NCBI RefSeq assembly: GCF_900110575.1
Contig: NZ_FOEF01000003.1
Location: 377,689 to 441,688 of the forward strand
Length of the DNA stretch: 64,000 nt
Direction of reading: 5' to 3'
DNA from: Amycolatopsis saalfeldensis
GTDB taxonomy: Bacteria; Actinomycetota; Actinomycetes; Mycobacteriales; Pseudonocardiaceae
Within the stretch, counting starts at the first letter, position 1. Each line of letters opens with the position of its first letter. Shown piece after piece: positions 1-10,682 of this stretch. Below the pieces are notes generated by a model. It had not been told where the DNA came from. It saw only the letters and a list, made by a program, of their open reading frames with translations, and searched no databases. Position numbers and translations under genes: made by a program.

Positions 1-311
1 TGGCGGAACTGGGTTGCTATGCGCGGTGGACCTAGCTGGGTCAGTCTCCCGGCGGTGTCGGTAGCGGGTGGCAGAGCTGGGCTGTCGCCTGCCGCGGGAC
101 TGGCAGGTCGGTCGTCCGGCGGTGTCCGCGATGTGTGGCAGAGCGGGGCTGGTGTGCGTGGTGGACCTTGCCGGGTCGGTCGTAAGGGGGTGTTGCAGTG
201 CGTGGCGGAACTGGGTCGCTGCGCGCGGTGGACCTAGCCGGGTCAGTCGTCCGCCACTGGTTCGCAGTGTGTTGCGGAGCGGGGATGCCGCAACCCCGTG
301 GACCGGTCGGG
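1..311. repeat. degenerate 67-bp tandem repeat
   Basis: About 4.5 units begin near 1, 69, 136, 203 and 273 (spacing 67-70). Each opens with a version of TGGCGGAACTGGG and carries a GTGGACCTAGCCGGGTCAGT-like block. The last unit runs into the 3' end of the MarR gene. The array may continue left of the window. Reading frames through it are short and have no recognisable domains, so I treat it as non-coding. Confidence 0.75.
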
Positions 312-749
312 TCAATCCTCCAGCAGGGTCCGCAGCGCGCGGCGAAACTGCGCCCCGGCGCTGGGGCTGAGCGCCGCGAGGAACGTTTTCTCCGCCTCCT
401 GGTAGGCGGCTTCCGCCGCGTCGTAGGCCTCTGAGCCCTGCTCGGTGAGTTCGACGACGTTCCGGCGGCGGTCGGCCGGATCCGGTTGCCGTCGGATGAT
501 GCCCTTGTCTTCGAGGGCGTCCAGCAGCGCGACCATCGTCGTGCGGTCGACGCCGAGTGTCTGTGCCACCTGTAGCTGGGACGTCGGATCCCGGTGGGCC
601 AGTACCCGCAGTGCGCCGAGGTCCTTGCCGTCGATGCCGAACGGGGCGAGCGCCGCGTCCGTCAGCGCCGTGAACTTCAGGTTGGCGTGCTTGAGGAGGT
701 AGCCCAGCGCTCGGTGCAGGTCGGGGCCGGGGCTCGCTTCGGTGGACAC
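312..749 (-). CDS. MarR-family transcriptional regulator
   Basis: A 145-residue one-component regulator from the GTG at 749. The protein opens with STEASPGPDLHRAL and has the MarR winged helix: LGALRVLAHRDPTSQLQVAQTLGVDRTTMVALLDALEDKG is the recognition region, followed by a wing with DPADRRRNVVELTEQG. Length is typical for MarR. An in-frame ATG at 824 would add about 25 residues but would overlap the start of the divergent epimerase gene and run through its operators, so I prefer GTG 749. No strong ribosome binding site is visible, so the message could be leaderless. Divergent from the epimerase-like gene with two inverted repeats between them, it probably represses itself and that gene. The ligand is unknown. 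Confidence 0.85.
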   Translation of the reverse strand: MSTEASPGPDLHRALGYLLKHANLKFTALTDAALAPFGIDGKDLGALRVLAHRDPTSQLQVAQTLGVDRTTMVALLDALEDKGIIRRQPDPADRRRNVVELTEQGSEAYDAAEAAYQEAEKTFLAALSPSAGAQFRRALRTLLED

Positions 750-756
750 GGGCGTC

Positions 757-797
757 AGCTTACGCTTAAGCTGATCGTCAGTAGTGCTGATGATCAG
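757..797. promoter_or_regulatory. paired inverted repeats, probable MarR operators
   Basis: Two palindromes lie side by side between the divergent MarR and epimerase genes. The first is AGCTTA-CGCT-TAAGCT (757-772), a perfect 6-4-6. The second has 11-base arms, CTGATCGTCAG (771-781) and CTGATGATCAG (787-797), complementary except for one base, with a 5-base spacer. Location and symmetry fit autoregulation by the MarR protein; binding is inferred. Confidence 0.6.
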
Positions 798-822
798 CGA
801 GACAACCAATGAAAGGCCAGAC

Positions 823-1767
823 ATGATTCTCGTTACCGGGGGCCTCGGTTTCATCGGCTCCCACACGGTCCGCGCGCTCGCCGAAGCCGGCCAGGAGTGC
901 GTTCTCCTCCAGCGCCGCAGCCCGCAGCTCCCGCCGCACCTCGCCGACCTGCCGGTGCACGTCGTGCAGGGCGACGTCACCGACCTCGACGCGGTGCTGG
1001 CCGCCGGCAAGCAGTACCCGGTCACCGGGATCGTGCACCTCGCCCTCGCCCTGCCATGGAAAACCGTGCAGGCCGACCCGATCGCCGACACCGGACGGGC
1101 GCTGGAGGCGTTCCTCAACATCGTCCGCGCCGCGCAGACCCTGGGCGTGCGCCGCGTCGTCACCGCGAGCACCATCGGCGTCTACCACGGCGCTGGCGAA
1201 GGGGCGCTCACCGAGGACCAGCCGCTCTCCTTCGACCACCTCCACGTCATCCCGACGTTGAAGAAGATCACCGAGCTGCTCGCCGGCCACCTGTCGAGCG
1301 TGACCGACGTGGAGATCGTCAACGCCCGCATCTCCGGCACCTGGGGCCCCGGGGGACACCTGCCGGACCGCTTCTTCGCCGCCCCTTCGCTGGCGCTGGC
1401 CGCTGCCCGGCGAAGCGAACCCGATCTGTCCGGGCTGCTCGCGCCGCCGCACGCCGAGGATTCGCTCGACCTGCTCTACGTCAAGGACACCGGCCGCGCG
1501 CTGGCGCTCCTGCAGCTCGCCGGCGAACTGCGCCACTCGACGTACAACGTCGCCTCCGGCCATGCCACGAGCAACGCCGACGTGCTCACCGCGATCGAGT
1601 CCGTCGAGCCCGGCTTCCACTTCGAGCTGCCCACGGCCGGGACGCGCCCGGTGAACTGGCTCGACATCACGCGGCTGCACGAGGACACCGGATTCGAGCC
1701 CCGGTACGGCACCGCCGCCGCGGCCGCCGAGTACATCGCCTGGCTCCGCGCCGGCAACGAGCGGTGA
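823..1767 (+). CDS. NAD-dependent epimerase/dehydratase-like (extended SDR)
   Basis: A 314-residue extended short-chain dehydrogenase. The start ATG has GAAAGG 6 bases upstream. The Rossmann motif TGGLGFIG (residues 5-12) binds NAD(P). The region with TASTIGVYHGAG corresponds to the nucleotide-sugar epimerase core. The catalytic YxxxK is altered: the equivalent segment reads I143-P-T-L-K147, so the lysine is kept but the tyrosine is not. The protein may use another proton donor or be a binding or sensing protein. Its only visible partner is the divergent MarR gene, which suggests small-molecule-inducible expression. Substrate unknown. Confidence 0.75.
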   Translation: MILVTGGLGFIGSHTVRALAEAGQECVLLQRRSPQLPPHLADLPVHVVQGDVTDLDAVLAAGKQYPVTGIVHLALALPWKTVQADPIADTGRALEAFLNIVRAAQTLGVRRVVTASTIGVYHGAGEGALTEDQPLSFDHLHVIPTLKKITELLAGHLSSVTDVEIVNARISGTWGPGGHLPDRFFAAPSLALAAARRSEPDLSGLLAPPHAEDSLDLLYVKDTGRALALLQLAGELRHSTYNVASGHATSNADVLTAIESVEPGFHFELPTAGTRPVNWLDITRLHEDTGFEPRYGTAAAAAEYIAWLRAGNER

Positions 1768-1801
1768 AACCTCACGCCCGCCCCGAAAGCAGCTCGAACG
1801 C

Positions 1802-5637
<3,836 letters not shown>

Positions 5638-5641
<4 letters not shown>

Positions 5642-6099
5642 CGCGGCTGGGTCATCGGTTTGGTCCCTGCTTTCTCGGTCATGACTTCGTCGATCGCCGC
5701 GCCGAGCCACACCAGCGTCTCCAGCAGCCGGTCGCCGTCCGGGGTGCGCGCGGCCAGGCCGGTGACCCGCTCGACCATCTCGGCCTCGGTCCGCGCCAGC
5801 AGCTCCTCGCCCGCCGGGGTCAGCGACAGCGCGGTCGCCCGCTGGTCGCCGTCGACGTCGCCGCGAACGAGGAGGCCGCGTTTCGTCAGCGCCTCCACGG
5901 CGGAGCTGATCGCCGGCCGCCCGAGCGCGAGCCGTTGCGCCACACGGGAAGCACGCTCGTCGCCCGAGGCGATGGCGGACAGCACGCGGTAGTGCGCGAG
6001 GTTCAGCTCGGCGGACGAGCGCTCCAGCACACGCGAGGCGCGGGCGAGCGCCCGCACGGCCAGCACGGCCGTGCTCCCGGGCGGTGGCTTGATCGTCAT
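5638..6099 (-). CDS. MarR-family regulator coupled to ABC exporter
   Basis: A 153-residue MarR protein starting MTIKPPPGSTAVLAV. The helix-turn-helix region is AHYRVLSAIASGDERASRVAQRLALGRPAISSAVEALTKRG, with wing residues DVDGDQRATALSLTPAG. Its TGA overlaps the GTG of the exporter gene by two bases, so it is the first gene of a MarR-exporter operon, the usual arrangement for a drug- or lipid-responsive repressor and its pump. A perfect palindrome 24 bases upstream is the likely autoregulatory operator. The divergent acyl-CoA synthetase gene shares this intergenic region. Confidence 0.9.
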
Positions 6100-6122
6100 G
6101 CCCTCGACGGTACTCCCATATG

Positions 6123-6175
6123 GTTCGATCGTCGAACAAGTTTTCCCGGGGCGGTCAAACCGAACCGAATTCGGT
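6123..6175. promoter_or_regulatory. two perfect palindromes in divergent MarR/acyl-CoA ligase promoter region
   Basis: GTTCGA-TCG-TCGAAC (6123-6137) is a perfect 6-3-6 inverted repeat and ACCGAATTCGGT (6164-6175) is a perfect 12-base palindrome. They lie between the MarR start (6099) and the acyl-CoA synthetase start (6242). The first is the better candidate MarR site; the second may serve the other promoter. Confidence 0.55.
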
Positions 6176-6241
6176 AGTCTGGCGTGCGCCGGGCGGCGGT
6201 GTCGCCGTGGGTCAGCACGAGGTTCGGAGGTAGTACGGACG

Positions 6242-7762
6242 ATGAGCTTCAACCTGGCCACCATGCTGCGGGAGTCGGCGCTCGCCGGACCGGGCAAGGA
6301 CTTCCTCCGGTTCCCGGCCGGCGCGCTCACCTACGCCGAGGTCGACGAGGCGTCCGGCCGCGTGGCGACGGCGCTGCGGGCGCGCGGCTACCGGCCGGGC
6401 GACAAGGTGGCGCTGCAACTGCCGAACGTCCCGGAGTTCGTGTCCGCCTACTTCGGCATCCTCAAGGCCGGGCTGGTGCTGGTCCCGCTGAACCCGCTGC
6501 TCAAGGCCGGGGAGATCGCCTACCACCTGGCCGATTCCGACGCCCGGCTGCTGATCACCGGTGCGTTTTCCGCCGAGGAAGCCCGGACCGCGCTCGCCGA
6601 GGTGCCGGGGGTGGCCGCGGTGCTCGTCGGTGAGGTCGACGCGACCGGCTGGCCGGACGGCACCGGCGCGTTCGCCGAGCTGCTCGCCGCCGAGGGCGAC
6701 GACGAGATCCACCCCGGCGCCGCCGACGACACCGCGGTGCTGCTCTACACCAGCGGGACCACCGGACGCCCGAAAGGCGCCGAGCTGTCCCATTTCTCGC
6801 TCTACATGACCTGCACCATCGGTGGCCAGACGTTCGGCACCGAACCCGACGACGTGGTGCTCGCCGTGCTGCCGTTCTTCCACGTGTACGGCCTGTCCAG
6901 CATCCTCAACGGCGCCGCGCGCCACGGCCGGACCGTCTCCGTCGTGCCGCGGTTCGAACCGAAGGCGGTGCTGGCGGCGATCGAACGCGACCGCGTGACG
7001 ATCATGGCCGGCGTGCCCACGATGTACCACGCGCTGGCCGCGGCGGACAGCTCCGGTTACGACACGTCCAGCCTGCGCATCGGCAGCTCCGGCGGGGCGG
7101 CGATCCCGGAGCAGGTGCTGCGCTCGTTCGAGGAGAAGTTCGGCATCCCCGTGCTGGAGGGCTACGGGCTGTCGGAGTCCTCGTCGACCGCGACCGTCAA
7201 CCCGGGCGCGGACCGGCGCAAGCTGCTGTCCATCGGCAAGCCGATCTGGGGCGTGCAGCTGCGGATCGTCGACGAGCAGGACCGGCAGCTGCCGCCCGGC
7301 GCGGAGCACGTCGGCGAGATCGTGCTGCGCGGGCACAACATTACCAAGGGCTACTACAAGCGCCCGGAGGAGACGGTGAAGGCGTTCCGCGGCGGCTGGT
7401 TCCACACCGGCGACCTCGGCTACGTCGACGAGGACGGGTTCGCGTTCGTCGTCGACCGCAAGAAGGACCTGGTGATCCGCGGCGGTTACAACGTCTACCC
7501 GCGTGAGGTCGAGGAGCTGCTCTACACCCACCCGGCCGTCGCGGAGGCCGCCGTGCTCGGCGAGCCGGACGACCGGCTGGGCGAGGAGGTCGTCGCGGTC
7601 GTCTCGCTGAAGCCCGGCGCCTTCGCCGAGCCCGACGAGATCGTCGCCTGGGCGAAGGAACGCATTGCGGCGTACAAGTATCCGCGCCGGGTCCGGATCA
7701 TCGACGAGCTGCCGAAGGGGCCGACGGGGAAGATCGCGAAACTGCTTTTGCGGGAGGGTTGA
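6242..7762 (+). CDS. long-chain fatty acid-CoA ligase family protein
   Basis: A 506-residue ANL-superfamily adenylating enzyme that activates a carboxylate with ATP and joins it to CoA. The AMP-binding P-loop YTSGTTGRPKG is at residues 169-179. Further motifs are YGLSESSS (A5), the hinge region FHTGDLGYVDEDGF...DRKKDLVIRGGYNVYPREVEE, and the C-terminal GPTGKIAK with the catalytic lysine. GGAGGTAG lies about 10 bases before the ATG. Length and motifs fit fatty-acyl-CoA ligases (FadD type); chain length and substrate cannot be read from sequence. It stands alone, divergent from the MarR-exporter operon. Confidence 0.9.
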   Translation: MSFNLATMLRESALAGPGKDFLRFPAGALTYAEVDEASGRVATALRARGYRPGDKVALQLPNVPEFVSAYFGILKAGLVLVPLNPLLKAGEIAYHLADSDARLLITGAFSAEEARTALAEVPGVAAVLVGEVDATGWPDGTGAFAELLAAEGDDEIHPGAADDTAVLLYTSGTTGRPKGAELSHFSLYMTCTIGGQTFGTEPDDVVLAVLPFFHVYGLSSILNGAARHGRTVSVVPRFEPKAVLAAIERDRVTIMAGVPTMYHALAAADSSGYDTSSLRIGSSGGAAIPEQVLRSFEEKFGIPVLEGYGLSESSSTATVNPGADRRKLLSIGKPIWGVQLRIVDEQDRQLPPGAEHVGEIVLRGHNITKGYYKRPEETVKAFRGGWFHTGDLGYVDEDGFAFVVDRKKDLVIRGGYNVYPREVEELLYTHPAVAEAAVLGEPDDRLGEEVVAVVSLKPGAFAEPDEIVAWAKERIAAYKYPRRVRIIDELPKGPTGKIAKLLLREG

Positions 7763-7834
7763 GCGGTTTCGGCGCGCGCCGTCTCGGGATCCTGGCTCGT
7801 CGAGTCCGGGCGGGCGCCGTGCCATCCTGGGCCG

Positions 7835-8776
7835 ATGACCGCTCCCGATGACCCGGCTGCTGTGACCGGATTGCGTCCGCGCGACTTCGTCGGCTACGGC
7901 CGGTACCCGCCGCAGGTGCGGTGGCCCGGTGCCGCGAAGGTCGTGGTGAACGTGGTCGTCAACTACGAGGAAGGCGCCGAATACTCGATCCCCGACGGCG
8001 ACGGCCGCAACGACGGCTGGGGCGAGTACGCGTACGAGGTCGGCCCGGAGGTCCGCGACCTCGGCACCGAGACACACTACGAGTTCGGCAGCCGGGTGGG
8101 GATCTGGCGGCTGGCGCGGATCTTCGACCGTTACGGGATTCCGGTGAGCGTCGGCGCGTGCGCGGTGGCGCTGGAGCGGAACCCGGCCGTGGCGGAGTGG
8201 ATCCGCGAGCGCGGCCACGACGTCGTCGGCCACGGCTGGCGCTGGCTGGACTATTCCCGAATGTCCCTTTCGGACGAACGCGACCACCTCCGCCGGGCGA
8301 TCGAGTCCCTGGAGCGCACGACGGGGCAGCGGCCTCGGGGCTGGTACCTGCGCTCGTTCCCGAGCGAGCGGACACTGGACTTGCTGGCGGAGGAAGGCGG
8401 TTTCCTCTACGACTCCGACCCGTGCAACGACGAGCTGCCGTACTTCACCGAAGCGGCCGGCCGTGAGCTGCTGATCGTGCCGTATTCCAAGGTGTACAAC
8501 GACACCCGCTACCTGCTGAGCCCGACCTACGGCTCGCCCGCACAGTTCTTCGAAAGCCTCCGCCTGGGCCTGGACTACCTGTGCGAGGAGGCCGACGACG
8601 GCTTCGGCGCCCGCATGATGACCGTCGGCCTGCACCCCCGCTGGAGCGGCCAAGCCAACCGCGCCGCAGCCGTCCGCGATTTTGTTGCCTACGCAGGGGA
8701 GAAGGCGGGCGTCCGCTTCATGCGGCGGCTGGATATTGCGCAGTGGTGGCTGGAGCATCACGCAGAATGGTCGTGA
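7835..8776 (+). CDS. polysaccharide deacetylase-fold protein, PuuE allantoinase-like
   Basis: A 313-residue NodB-fold hydrolase. The N-terminal DFVGYGRYPPQVRWPGAAKVVVNVVVNYEEGAEYSI region, the segment RGHDVVGHGWRW and the block GWYLRSFPSERTLDLLAEEGGFLYDSD resemble the PuuE-type allantoinase branch rather than secreted chitin deacetylases. No signal peptide is seen, so it is probably cytoplasmic and acts on a ureide or similar amide. No other purine-degradation genes are adjacent, so allantoinase activity is only a family-based suggestion. A short 27-base gap to the following hydrolase suggests co-transcription. Confidence 0.75.
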   Translation: MTAPDDPAAVTGLRPRDFVGYGRYPPQVRWPGAAKVVVNVVVNYEEGAEYSIPDGDGRNDGWGEYAYEVGPEVRDLGTETHYEFGSRVGIWRLARIFDRYGIPVSVGACAVALERNPAVAEWIRERGHDVVGHGWRWLDYSRMSLSDERDHLRRAIESLERTTGQRPRGWYLRSFPSERTLDLLAEEGGFLYDSDPCNDELPYFTEAAGRELLIVPYSKVYNDTRYLLSPTYGSPAQFFESLRLGLDYLCEEADDGFGARMMTVGLHPRWSGQANRAAAVRDFVAYAGEKAGVRFMRRLDIAQWWLEHHAEWS

Positions 8777-8803
8777 CTCCCTCTGCTGGCCTACGGTGAG
8801 CCG

Positions 8804-9670
8804 ATGCGCAGCGACCTGAAGACCGTGTCCGTGCCGGTGGCCGGCGGCGACCTCGCCGTCGAAGTGGCGGAGTCCGAGTCCGCGCCCGTGCTGGCGATCC
8901 ACGGCGTGACAAGCAACTGCCGGCTGTGGAACTGGCTGCGCGCCTCGGCGCCCGAGCTGTCGCTGGTGATGCCGGACCTGCGTGGTCGTGCGGGAAGTTT
9001 CGCTGTGCGCGGGCGTTCTTCGCTGCGGCAGCACGCCGAGGATCTGGTGCGGGTGCTCGACGCGCTGGGTCTGGGCACGGTGGACGTCTGCGGGATGTCG
9101 ATGGGCGGCTTCGCGGCCGTCGAACTGGCGACGGGCTGGCCGGACCGGGTGCGGGGCCTGGTGCTGGTGGACGGCGGGCTGCCGATGGTCGCGCCTGCGG
9201 GGCTCACGCCGGAGATGCTGCCTGCCGCTTTCGCGCCCCAACTGGGGCGGCTTCAGCGGCCGTTTGAGAGTGTCGACGAGTATCTTGCCTACTTCACCCG
9301 CAATAGTCCGCTGCTCGATCCTGCTGACCCACTGCTGCGTGACAACCTGGCGCACGATCTTGACGCGGCCGGGCGCGTGCGGCTCAGCCCTGAAGCGGTT
9401 CTCTCGGACGCCGAGGATGTGTTCTTCGGCGAGTCCGGGTGGCTGCGGTTGACCGTTCCGGTGGAGCTGGTGTGTGCCGAGTGGAGCGCCGGGCCGGACA
9501 CTCCGCCGGCCTATCCGGACGAGGCGCTGGCGGGTTTTCGCGCGCAGCTACCGGCTCTGCGCCAGCCCCGGCGGATCCCGGGCACGGACCACGCGGCGAC
9601 GATCATGACCCACGACGGGGCGAGGGTCGTCGCCGACGCGATCCGCGCGGTGACATCCGGTCGGGGCTGA
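8804..9670 (+). CDS. alpha/beta hydrolase
   Basis: A 288-residue alpha/beta-hydrolase. The oxyanion region is AIHGVTSNCRLW, the nucleophile elbow CGMSMGGF holds Ser99, and the late histidine is in GTDHAATIMTHDG. No signal peptide or lid domain identifies the substrate; esterase, C-C hydrolase or lactonase activity are all possible. It ends 7 bases before the convergent hpnH gene and probably shares a transcript with the upstream deacetylase-like gene. Confidence 0.85.
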   Translation: MRSDLKTVSVPVAGGDLAVEVAESESAPVLAIHGVTSNCRLWNWLRASAPELSLVMPDLRGRAGSFAVRGRSSLRQHAEDLVRVLDALGLGTVDVCGMSMGGFAAVELATGWPDRVRGLVLVDGGLPMVAPAGLTPEMLPAAFAPQLGRLQRPFESVDEYLAYFTRNSPLLDPADPLLRDNLAHDLDAAGRVRLSPEAVLSDAEDVFFGESGWLRLTVPVELVCAEWSAGPDTPPAYPDEALAGFRAQLPALRQPRRIPGTDHAATIMTHDGARVVADAIRAVTSGRG

Positions 9671-9677
9671 CCAGCCG

Positions 9678-10679
9678 TCAGTGCCCGACAGCGGCGCGCA
9701 CAGTCTCCTTCAGCGAGCCCAGCGTGGCGATCACGGCGGTCGGCTCGTAGCCGCAGTGGGCCATGCAGTTGTCGCAGCGGGGGTCTTTGCCGCGGCCGAA
9801 CTTGTCCCAGTCGGTTTCCTCGATCAGCTCCTTGTAGGTCTTCGCGTAGCCGTCGTCGAGCAGGTAGCACGGGCGCTGCCAGCCGAGCAGCGAGTAGGAC
9901 GGGATGCCCCACGGCGTGCACTCCAGCTCCCGCTTGCCCTCGAGGAAGTCGAGGAACACCGGGGAGTGGTTGAGGCGCCAGCGTTTCCGGTTGCCGCCGC
10001 CGAAGGCCTTGGCGAACAGCTCCCGCGTCGCCTGCACGCCGAGCCAGTGGTCCTGGTCCGGCGCCTTCTCGTAGGCGTACGCGGGTGAGATCTGCATGTT
10101 GTCGACGCCCAGCTCGTTCAGGTAATCGAGCACGCCGACCACGTCCTCGGCGGAGTCGCCGTCGAAGAAGGTCGTGTTCGTCATCACCCGGAACCCCTTC
10201 TCCTTGGCCAGCTTGATCGCGTCGACCGCGGCCTGGAAGCCGCCGGGCTTGCGCACCGACTCGTCGTGGCGCTTCTCCAAGCCGTCGATGTGCACCATCC
10301 AGGCGAAGTTGTGGTGCGGCTTGAACTTGTGGATGTGCTTGGGCAGCAGCAGGGCGTTGGTGCACAGGAACACGATCTTGCGGCGGTCCAGCAGCTGCCG
10401 CACGATCTCGTCGATCTTCGGGTGCATCAGCGGCTCACCGCCCGCGATCGATACCATCGGCGCGCCGCTCTCCTCGATGGCGCCGACCGCCTGCTCCACC
10501 GGCATCCGCTGCTTGAGCAGCGTGTGCGGCTGCTCGATCTTGCCGCAGCCCGCGCACTTGAGGTTGCAGGCGAACAGCGGCTCCAGCTCGACCAGCAGCG
10601 GGAACTTCTCCTTCCGCAGGACCTTCTGCTTCATCAGGTAGCCGCCCAGCCGGACGGACTGACGCAACGGCATGGCCAT
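9678..10679 (-). CDS. hpnH: adenosylhopene transferase HpnH (radical SAM)
   Basis: A 333-residue radical SAM enzyme that adds a 5'-deoxyadenosyl radical to hopene to give adenosylhopane, the first step towards C35 hopanoids. The [4Fe-4S]-binding Cys38, Cys42 and Cys45 form CNLKCAGC (CX3CX2C), followed by SIAGGEPLMHPKI. A C-terminal cysteine cluster, RCDNCMAHCGYEPTA, matches the extended HpnH family. It starts 3 bases after the hpnG::ispH stop and is the last gene of the hopanoid operon, converging on an unrelated hydrolase. A second in-frame ATG at 10673 is possible. Confidence 0.96.
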   Translation of the reverse strand: MAMPLRQSVRLGGYLMKQKVLRKEKFPLLVELEPLFACNLKCAGCGKIEQPHTLLKQRMPVEQAVGAIEESGAPMVSIAGGEPLMHPKIDEIVRQLLDRRKIVFLCTNALLLPKHIHKFKPHHNFAWMVHIDGLEKRHDESVRKPGGFQAAVDAIKLAKEKGFRVMTNTTFFDGDSAEDVVGVLDYLNELGVDNMQISPAYAYEKAPDQDHWLGVQATRELFAKAFGGGNRKRWRLNHSPVFLDFLEGKRELECTPWGIPSYSLLGWQRPCYLLDDGYAKTYKELIEETDWDKFGRGKDPRCDNCMAHCGYEPTAVIATLGSLKETVRAAVGH

Positions 10680-10682
10680 CGC

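Noticed and set aside
823..1767. Assignment as UDP-glucose 4-epimerase (galE)
   Set aside because: The catalytic Tyr is missing and substrate-binding motifs of GalE are not evident.
5642..6139. A 1445-residue reading of the ABC exporter extending through the MarR gene
   Set aside because: The extra N-terminal stretch is a shadow frame of the MarR gene: Arg/Ala-rich and without domains. GTG 5641 starts a normal exporter N-terminus.
6212..9355. 1047-residue minus-strand frame across acyl-CoA ligase, deacetylase and hydrolase genes
   Set aside because: It is antisense to three well-supported genes and has no recognisable domain.
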